Source: Gaertneriomyces semiglobifer (lineage: Eukaryota > Chytridiomycota > Chytridiomycetes > Spizellomycetales > Spizellomycetaceae). From it: 64,000 nt of DNA. The translations under genes were made by a program, and so were the position numbers. Under the pieces are notes generated by a model that saw only the letters and a program-made list of their open reading frames with translations, was not told where the DNA came from and did not search any database. The DNA is taken from positions 124,001 to 188,000 of the forward strand of contig JAHLKF010000020.1 in the NCBI GenBank assembly GCA_025558075.1. The letters run 5' to 3'. Each line of letters begins with the position of its first letter. Position 1 is the stretch's first letter. Positions 57,528-64,000 of this stretch are shown in pieces.

Positions 57528-58880
57528 TCATCCCTTGTTATACCTGTTTCCCACTCCTTTGGGATTCCAGTCCTTAAATTCATCCCAATCAACTTCTCGT
57601 CTTCTCTCGTCCTCCAGAGCTGTGTCATCACCCGTTTCGGCACGGTCTTCTGCATTTCTGACTCTTTCGGATGTGTCTGGGACATTGCCACCGCCACTCA
57701 GAATATTACCGCGTTGCATCTCTAACTCGAGGTATTCTTCAACAGACATCGTTGGGAGGTTATGAGAATATCCAAAGACCTTTTGCTGTATTGCTGACCG
57801 AGTGGAAAGGGTGAATGGGCGCAGGATCTTGCCTGAATGATCCAGCAGTGGCCCGGATGTGGGCATCTGCGAGCGTCTTTGAGAAAGCGTTGCGCTGTCA
57901 TCGGCTTTCGCATTTTCATGAGATCTTCTTGGTGGCGCTTTCTTGAGGAGCTCGCGTTCTGCAACAAGGATAGGAACGTTGGTCAAGGCTTGATGCACAA
58001 GTAATCGGATGGAGGTCAGGACCATGTCGCGCAAAGTAGTCTCATCCACCTCCATTGTCGTGCTTGTTCTTTTGCCGTCTTCGGAATCCTGCATAGCACT
58101 CCATCGCTGCTCCAAGTCTTTCATGATGAGTTTCAATTCTTTCTCCTTCTTGTGTTGCTCGACTTTCATATTCCGTCGCTCTGCAGCTGACATATTGGCA
58201 GTAGAATCTTCACCAGTTTGAAGTGTCTGTTGGACTACTTGGAACCATTTGTATTCTGCAGAGGACGGGGACGCATCGGACGTGATTGGGGCGAAGGGTG
58301 GAATTTCGTGCTGCTCAAGAGTAGAGAAAAACGTCTGATAGTAGGATAGTGATGTACGCAAAGATTGAAGACGAGACTGAGACGTAGTGCAACGTAGCGA
58401 ATGAAGTTCCGCGAGATAAGCGGGCGTCAGAAGGTATCTCAAGTCCGTAGTGTGAATATCGTCGAGAATCTCATTGGAACTGAAGATGGAAAGCCGTCGA
58501 ACAAGTACTTCGCATTGCTCAAATAATCGAATCGCATCGTTCACAGCATTTTGGTACTCTTGGCTGCCTCCAGAAATCTCGCCGGACTGTATGGCGGAGA
58601 AAAGCTTCTCTGCACGATCAAAGTCATCCCGCAGACTACCGCCACCGTAATCGCGACTCCCATCATCTGACAGGGATAAACGATCCAGCGATGCAGTTGC
58701 AGCGCCGATGGTCATAGCTATTTCGTTCCTACGCCGTGTTTCTCTCGTATGGGGGAATGTATGGACAGTGATGAATTGGCGAATTGACGGTACGTTCAAA
58801 TTCTCAACGGATTCGGCGCGTTCAACTGGAGTTAGGGTAACTTGAGCAGTCCGTTGGTCATCGGGATTCCCTTCCGCCAT
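57528..58880 (-). CDS. TAP42: TAP42/alpha4, PP2A-associated TOR-pathway regulator
   Basis: Single exon, 450 residues. TAP42 (IGBP1/alpha4) binds free PP2A-type catalytic subunits and acts downstream of TORC1. The helical N-domain includes DDFDRAEKLFSAI, DAIRLFEQCEVLVRRLSIFS and NEILDDIHTTDLRYLLTPAY, with YLAELHSL typical of the family. A mid-region RRNMKVEQHKKEKELKLIMK, ILRPFTL and TMSVEEYLELEMQRG follow. The C-terminus reads DWDEFKDWNPKGVGNRYNKG, the family end motif. ATG 58880 adds about 55 N-terminal residues before a second ATG at 58715 (MTIGAATASLDRLSLSD), which may be the true start because the upstream part is not family-like. It is tail-to-tail with MLH3. Confidence 0.87.
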   Translation of the reverse strand: MAEGNPDDQRTAQVTLTPVERAESVENLNVPSIRQFITVHTFPHTRETRRRNEIAMTIGAATASLDRLSLSDDGSRDYGGGSLRDDFDRAEKLFSAIQSGEISGGSQEYQNAVNDAIRLFEQCEVLVRRLSIFSSNEILDDIHTTDLRYLLTPAYLAELHSLRCTTSQSRLQSLRTSLSYYQTFFSTLEQHEIPPFAPITSDASPSSAEYKWFQVVQQTLQTGEDSTANMSAAERRNMKVEQHKKEKELKLIMKDLEQRWSAMQDSEDGKRTSTTMEVDETTLRDMVLTSIRLLVHQALTNVPILVAERELLKKAPPRRSHENAKADDSATLSQRRSQMPTSGPLLDHSGKILRPFTLSTRSAIQQKVFGYSHNLPTMSVEEYLELEMQRGNILSGGGNVPDTSERVRNAEDRAETGDDTALEDERRREVDWDEFKDWNPKGVGNRYNKG

Positions 58881-59169
58881 CCTTTGCACCAAACCACATC
58901 TTTTTTACCCACTGCCCTGAAAGCTATCGTTCTCCATTCTCACACGACATTTACATATATAGCAGCACAAGGTTGCAGACAGTGTGGTTGCGTGTGCGTC
59001 AACGAGCGTCATTTCATTCCTTCTTACCTGCCAAACAACTGTGCAGCTCCGTACCGTAGGATAGCGCGGCCTCATTCGATCTAACGACGCCCCCGACCTT
59101 CCGACCTTGCAATACGTTTCATATCAACGGGTTCCATCGACAGATAGACACCGTTTAGACGTGACAGCG

Positions 59170-61689
59170 ATGAGCCAGTCGCTGCCACTGCCTGAAAATT
59201 CCCTTGCAGGTTCCGTGACGCTTCAAGCAGGGAGGAATGGCCAATCTAAAGCGTTCGTATCAGAGCCTCCATTTTTGAAAGCGGATTCGGGAAAATGTCT
59301 TTCTAGTAATGCTTTCGGGCATGATTCTGGGTATGGCGAGGAGCCACAGCAAGTTTTCGCTCAAAGACGGAATAGGCTTTTAGCGTTAATCACTGGCACG
59401 AAGAGTATCATCAAGGATATGACGGGATCTGCAGGAATAATGTATCCCTCATCAGCTTTGAAGAGAGCTTTTGGACCAGGGCACATGCTTACGAGAAACC
59501 GAAGTGTTCACGAGGATATCCCCGTAGCCGCAGAACCTCCAAAGTCGCCCGCTGACGAGAATCCCTTGCAAATTTTGCAACTGGATGTCAAGTCGTATGC
59601 TTATAAAGGATCTGTGGCAGATCTCAATCCGAACGATCAGGGTTTGGTATCACAGCTGTTGCAGGGTAAATTGCAAGAGATATCCCAACATTTGGACCGG
59701 TTGAATGCGAGGATATCAGATACTCGCTCGAAAGTTCTAGTCACTGGTGACTTGAATGCTGGTAAAAGTACCTTTGTCAACGCCATACTTCGCCGAGAGG
59801 TGGTACCGGATGATCAACAACCTTGTACCGCGCTCTTCGCCGAAGTTGTAGACTCGGAGCAAAACAATGGCATTGAGGAGGTACACGGAATTAAAGATCC
59901 GGGAAAATACGATCGGTGCGACCCGACCACTTTCACACGTTTCGACTTTAGACACCTGAGGGAAGTGGTCGAAGATAATGTTGACGGATACGAACAATTG
60001 AAGATTTATTGTCGTGACAAACGGGAAAGGAAACAAAGCTTACTGCACAATGGCATCGTGGATATTAGTCTCATTGACTCTCCCGGTCTGAATATTGACT
60101 CTATCAAAACTACGGCGCTTTTTTCACAACAAGAAGAAATTGATGTTATCGTCTTTGTCGTGAATGCAGAAAACCACTTTACTCTCTCGGTGAGTGGGCC
60201 TAGTAAGGATCGCGGCTTGCTTAATTAGTAGTAACATACTATTTGGCCTTCTCAGGGACGTGACTTTCTGACCACAGCAGGCAAGGAAAAGGCGTATATC
60301 TTCATTGTCATCAACAAATTCGATCAAATCCGTCGCAAAGATCGCTGTCGCCGGGAGATTCTCGAGCAGATCCGTCAGATTTCACCGAGAACGTATGAGG
60401 AAGGGGACAACCTTGTGCATTTTGTGAGCGCGAAACAGTTGCTCAATCACAAGGAAGGTGAAGATACATCTGAAACAATGATCTCAGAGTTTCATAAGAT
60501 GGAGGACGCGTTACGGTCGTTCATCTTGGAAAAGCGTTCGCGGTCTAAGTTGGCACCCGCGAAAATCTACTTGCATAATCTCCTGACTGATATTATCACT
60601 ATTTCTCGCTACAACACCCTTGAAGCGGTGAAACGCGCTGAGAGTGTAACAGCGGAAATGCGCGAAAATGCACCAGTGTACGATCGCATGCTACAAATCA
60701 AAACGAGTGTTTTGGATTCCATTGACAGGACCATCGATGGAACCGGGCAAGAAGTACAGAAATATGCCGAGAAGATGTTGGATCATTTTGTGGAGAGAAT
60801 ATGGGAATATACGGAAGATGTTGAATTCGGCGGCGTGCTCTATATTTGGCAATATGCTCGGGATTTAAGAAACAGGGTGTACAGCGTTGCCGCGTCAAGG
60901 CTGCGACGATGCGAAGATTTTGCCAGAGATCGGGCCGTTAAATGCTTGAGAGATATTGACAGCGTCGCCAAAGACTGCATGTCCATGCCACCATCTATTG
61001 ATATGGATGTGATTAAAGGCATGTTCGAAGGGGATATGTCCACAGCGAACGCCTCCACCCGTGTTGCAACATCATCACCGCCATCAGCACAAATTGTTCC
61101 CTTACCGGTGTCCGACTTCTTCGATCATGCCGACAAGGCCGAGTTGGCTAGGGAATACGCCCCTAGTGTTGGTTTAATAGTTGGGGGACTAATAGGATAC
61201 CGCCATATGGCTGGGCAGATGTTGGGACTGGGGGGGAATGTAATCAAGGCTAATAGTGGAAGGCTGGCATTTGCAGGAATCACCATTGCAGGTAAGGCGA
61301 GCCTCGTTTGATTCTCGAGATGGCATTATTTAACGTGAGCGTGTTATGGTTTACCTGTAGGCATAGGCATTTTCTTGTATGCCCTCTCGAATCTTCCTCG
61401 GACACTTGAGCGTAAAGTCGTATCAAAAATGCGTGATCATTTCCTATCTCTTCACTTCACGTCGTCGAACGCTCAACGCCTGGCTTCGGGCACCAAGCGT
61501 GTCTTACGCTTGGCCATTTGGGATTTCCAGTCACAATTTCAAAGAATTCTAAGGGAAAATGAAGATCGGAGGGAAAAAATGGAAGGAGACGTTCGGGAGG
61601 CTGAACGGTGCAGAAACGTTTGGGGTGGAGTGGAAACGAAGGCCAGGCGCTTAAAGGAAGAGGTGGAGAGCGTACATTTGGAGACGTGA
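59170..61689 (+). CDS. FZO1: FZO1, mitofusin-type dynamin GTPase
   Basis: Three exons: 59170-60189, 60256-61291, 61361-61689, giving 794 residues. FZO1 drives outer-membrane fusion of mitochondria. GTPase motifs are the P-loop GDLNAGKST (about 194-202), a G2 Thr in QPCTALF, G3 DSPGL (about 303) and G4 NKFD (about 360). Helical bundles with heptad character flank it. Two adjacent membrane segments near residues 655-705 (YAPSVGLIVGGLIGY and AFAGITIAGIGIFLYALS) cross the outer membrane, followed by a C-terminal coiled coil (KEEVESV end). MSQS start at 59170; an in-frame TTG upstream at 59107 was not used. It is divergent from TAP42. Confidence 0.92.
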
Positions 61690-62052
61690 CTAAACGCAGC
61701 CATCGCTTCTGTCTTTTAGAAGATTGGCATGATGAAGGAGGGCTGATGCTAGTGTTGATTTGTATACGTAGCTTAGATTTTCATTTTATTTACTCTGTAA
61801 ATATGCAGTGTTGTTTTGAGATCATTTCTCATTAAGGTCGCGAGGTTCTCGTTTTAGCCGCCCCTCCTTCACGGTTGTCCCTACTGCTTCCAGCTTGAGG
61901 TGTTGTGGTCGAAGATGCCGATCAACGCCATCAGCGTAGTGATTACCCACCTCAAATCCCCGGTTATTGGAGTACGGCAGAGGTGCTTTTGAGAATTTCG
62001 CAGAATAGTTGCCTAATATCCAGGCGACTTTCGTTTTAAACTCAAGGCATAT
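61690..62052. other. Convergent 3' region FZO1 / PEN-2
   Basis: 363 bp between stop codons of opposite-strand genes. No gene, repeat or RNA was recognised. Confidence 0.5.
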
Positions 62053-62415
62053 TCAAGATCCGACCGATATATTAATCGAAAGCCGATCTCCTGTTATTCC
62101 CCAATGTGTCCGCTGTGATAGGTAGACCCAAATCCACATGGTAATGATCACAACATAAACTAACGATCCAGCGAGAGACGCCAGCGTAACTGATAGCAAG
62201 GGGATCAGACTACGTCTTAACGAACGAGAGGTTGTCTCTCTACCATCGTACTTACGATTTCGAATCGTCTTACTCCACTCCATGTGGCGTCTCGTCTCCG
62301 GATAAATGTAAATGAAGTTGAAAAGCCATAGCCAGGGCAAGAACAGAAAACCACCGATGAAATATTTCCAAGCTAGAGACCTGATTTCGGTCTCCTTCAT
62401 GTTACGGAGGCTCAT
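62053..62415 (-). CDS. PSENEN: PEN-2-like gamma-secretase subunit
   Basis: Single exon, 120 residues from ATG 62415 (or 115 from ATG 62400); human PEN-2 has 101. PEN-2 is the smallest subunit of gamma-secretase, the intramembrane protease of presenilin, nicastrin and APH-1. The match runs along the whole protein. KYFIGGFLFLPWLWLFNFIY parallels the human KYYLGGFAFLPFLWLVN segment. A basic loop follows, then a second hydrophobic stretch VYVVIITMWIWVYLSQ. The C-terminus HWGITGDRLSINISVG parallels RWGALGDYLSFTIPLG, including the DYLSF-type tail needed for complex stability. A 12-15-residue insertion lies in the loop (IRNRKYDGRETTSR). It contains GTAAGTAC but removing an intron there breaks the frame. 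The gene is divergent from a PDI-like ER protein. Confidence 0.82.
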   Translation of the reverse strand: MSLRNMKETEIRSLAWKYFIGGFLFLPWLWLFNFIYIYPETRRHMEWSKTIRNRKYDGRETTSRSLRRSLIPLLSVTLASLAGSLVYVVIITMWIWVYLSQRTHWGITGDRLSINISVGS

Positions 62416-62629
62416 TTCTGTACTCTCAACACCGTAGCCAACGTGGGTGCATGGTAAACAGTGCTTTTCCGCGAAGGAAGAGAGAGGCTGTCGCGGGCTG
62501 CAAGGAATGCATACATACCGTTGCATGACTGTGCCAAGCGCACCACGCTCACAAATACTAATAGGTAAATCACGGTGCAAAACACAACAACGGTCAAGCA
62601 ACAGGTCGAAAATCAACGTTTCCACAACA

Positions 62630-64000
62630 ATGAGATGGTCACTGGCGGCGACATGGGCCGCCTGGTCCGTCTTCATACTTATTGGCTCGGTGTCGGCGGG
62701 TACAGTGGAAGAATATGAGGAAGCTGACTCTAAGGCCTTATACATTCCGCCGGCCGACTTTGACAAGACCATTTCCGAGGGCCAATGGCTAGTTTTTTTC
62801 GGATCTAAAACTTGTCCTCATTGCCGGGCTTTTACGCCGACATGGGTTCAAGTGCAGCAGGAAGTTTTGCCCAATCACCCCGGTTTTTACATGGGCAAGG
62901 TGGAATGTACCGGACGAGCGGTAAATGAGGATCTTTGTGAGGCGAACAAGGTCAAATTTTACCCAACCGTAAAGCTATTTCACAATGGGAAGCTAATTGA
63001 AGAAGCGGAGGACATCAGGGATGTCGCCAAGCTGTCCAGATACGTGGAGAAAGCTTCCAGAGTTAAAGTTGACCACACCATCAAGGAACTCAACTCACTC
63101 GCGGATGCAGCCACCAAACCCCGTTCTGGCATCAATCCCGATGGCGTTCCCATTCACTTGACAGATAAGACCTTTGCTATTATGACCAACAATACCCCTT
63201 GGTTCGTTATGTTTCATGCCCCTTGGTGCAGCCACTGCCAGAAACTCAAGCCCGTGTTCCTCGATTTGGCGCCGGCAGTGAAAGGCCGCGTCAATATCGG
63301 TCTTGTTAACTGTGATATTGAAACGAAAACTTGCAAGGAATTTGGCATTCGAGGGTACCCAACTTTGAAGTTTTTGCAACTCCCTGATACCCAAATCGAC
63401 TACAAATCCGCTCGTACGCACGATCAACTTCGAGATTTTGCCTTGAGCTTTTCCTCCAAGCCTGCTTTTGCCGCTGTCAAGGCTTCTGAGCTTCCAGATA
63501 TCTTCAAAGCAAACGAGAACGTGTTCGTTTTCGTACAGGATCCGGAATCTAAGGATGAGAAGGCATTGGACGCGTTTATCCAAATTGCCAACATTGTGCG
63601 AACAGACGCACCATTTTATATAACTCCAGACCCAGAAGCCCGCAAGCTTCTGAAAGTCCCTGGAGTACAACACCACCTGATCGCTGTTAAGGATCATGGC
63701 GCGAAGTTTGTGACGTATCAGCAACCCCTAGTGGCGGATTCTGCCTTGGTACCGTATATCAGGCAATTTGTTCTTGACAACCGCTATCCACGTATCGTTC
63801 ATCTCGACTCTGGGAATCAAGAAGAAATTCTTGGTGGAGAGAAGGTCGTTGTATTGGCTGTCATCGATCCCGCCGACTCTCGGCGTTCGAGCATCATGAA
63901 GAAGTTAACGGCTCTTTCAATTGCCTGGGACAAGAAGGAGGCCGATGAGAACCTCCACAATGTGGTTACGTTTGCATGGTTGGATGGAGTGAAATGGAGA
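62630..64000 (+). CDS. PDI-family ER thioredoxin protein (partial, runs off the edge)
   Basis: ATG at 62630, open to the window end for 457 codons without an intron. Residues 1-23 form a signal peptide (WSLAATWAAWSVFILIGSVS). Two thioredoxin domains are seen. The first has WLVFFGSKTCPHCRAFTPTW with CPHC at 62-65 and KFYPTVKLF (cis-Pro loop). The second has WFVMFHAPWCSHCQKLKPVF with CSHC at 200-203 and GIRGYPTLKFLQL. Later sequence (from about 275) keeps a thioredoxin-like pattern without CxxC, as in b domains. Neither active site is the canonical CGHC, so redox potential and substrate range probably differ from PDI1. A C-terminal membrane segment or HDEL would lie beyond the window. Confidence 0.85.
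   Translation, partial: MRWSLAATWAAWSVFILIGSVSAGTVEEYEEADSKALYIPPADFDKTISEGQWLVFFGSKTCPHCRAFTPTWVQVQQEVLPNHPGFYMGKVECTGRAVNEDLCEANKVKFYPTVKLFHNGKLIEEAEDIRDVAKLSRYVEKASRVKVDHTIKELNSLADAATKPRSGINPDGVPIHLTDKTFAIMTNNTPWFVMFHAPWCSHCQKLKPVFLDLAPAVKGRVNIGLVNCDIETKTCKEFGIRGYPTLKFLQLPDTQIDYKSARTHDQLRDFALSFSSKPAFAAVKASELPDIFKANENVFVFVQDPESKDEKALDAFIQIANIVRTDAPFYITPDPEARKLLKVPGVQHHLIAVKDHGAKFVTYQQPLVADSALVPYIRQFVLDNRYPRIVHLDSGNQEEILGGEKVVVLAVIDPADSRRSSIMKKLTALSIAWDKKEADENLHNVVTFAWLDGVKWR

Noticed and set aside
62200..62260. Candidate intron with GTAAGTAC donor in PEN-2
   Set aside because: All downstream AG acceptors lead to a frame break or stop; the uninterrupted frame matches the PEN-2 tail.

Overview
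The window is nuclear DNA of a fungus. It is gene-dense, most introns are about 50-90 nt with GT/AG ends, and intergenic gaps are short. The gene content suggests an early-diverging lineage (chytrid-like) rather than Saccharomycotina. It combines fungal hallmarks (MDV1-type fission adaptor, FSH hydrolase, fungal LCCL membrane protein, HSF-type factor) with genes that many Dikarya lack: a PEN-2 gamma-secretase subunit, a YTHDC1-like YTH protein, ALKBH7, a PRL-type phosphatase and an MFSD1-like transporter. The species cannot be named from sequence alone. All exon models were built by hand from splice sites and reading frame. In every multi-exon model the exon lengths sum to a whole number of codons.

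Layout. 0.3-10.2 kb: YTH m6A reader, prohibitin-2, exocyst EXO84, a small secreted protein, an FSH hydrolase. 10.9-20.7 kb: GET4, a low-complexity hypothetical protein, a HAD hydrolase, a PRL phosphatase and an LCCL membrane protein, in a stretch unusually rich in microsatellites and homopolymeric amino-acid runs. 20.8-23.7 kb: the only long gene-poor stretch, holding broken coding pieces that look like a decayed multi-exon gene. 23.7-34 kb: TSC1 (hamartin) and ALG8 (divergent pair), an NT-type C2 protein, MDV1. 35-48 kb: a large Na+/H+ exchanger with a signal peptide, an SDR, a tandem-duplicated-domain protein, RPL17, ALKBH7, an MFSD1-like transporter, an HSF-family factor and a 56-aa membrane microprotein. 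48-64 kb: MOT1 and MLH3 (divergent pair), TAP42, FZO1, PEN-2, and a PDI-like protein that runs off the right edge.

Shared themes: three genes act in mitochondrial dynamics or inner-membrane organisation (PHB2, MDV1, FZO1). Two act in TOR signalling (TSC1, TAP42). Several act in the secretory pathway (EXO84, GET4, ALG8, PDI-like, PEN-2). Two promoter regions, RPL17 and the MOT1/MLH3 divergent promoter, share a telomere-repeat-like motif plus CACGTG. The HSF gene has a cluster of heat-shock elements in its own upstream region. No tRNA, rRNA, CRISPR array or intact transposon was found.
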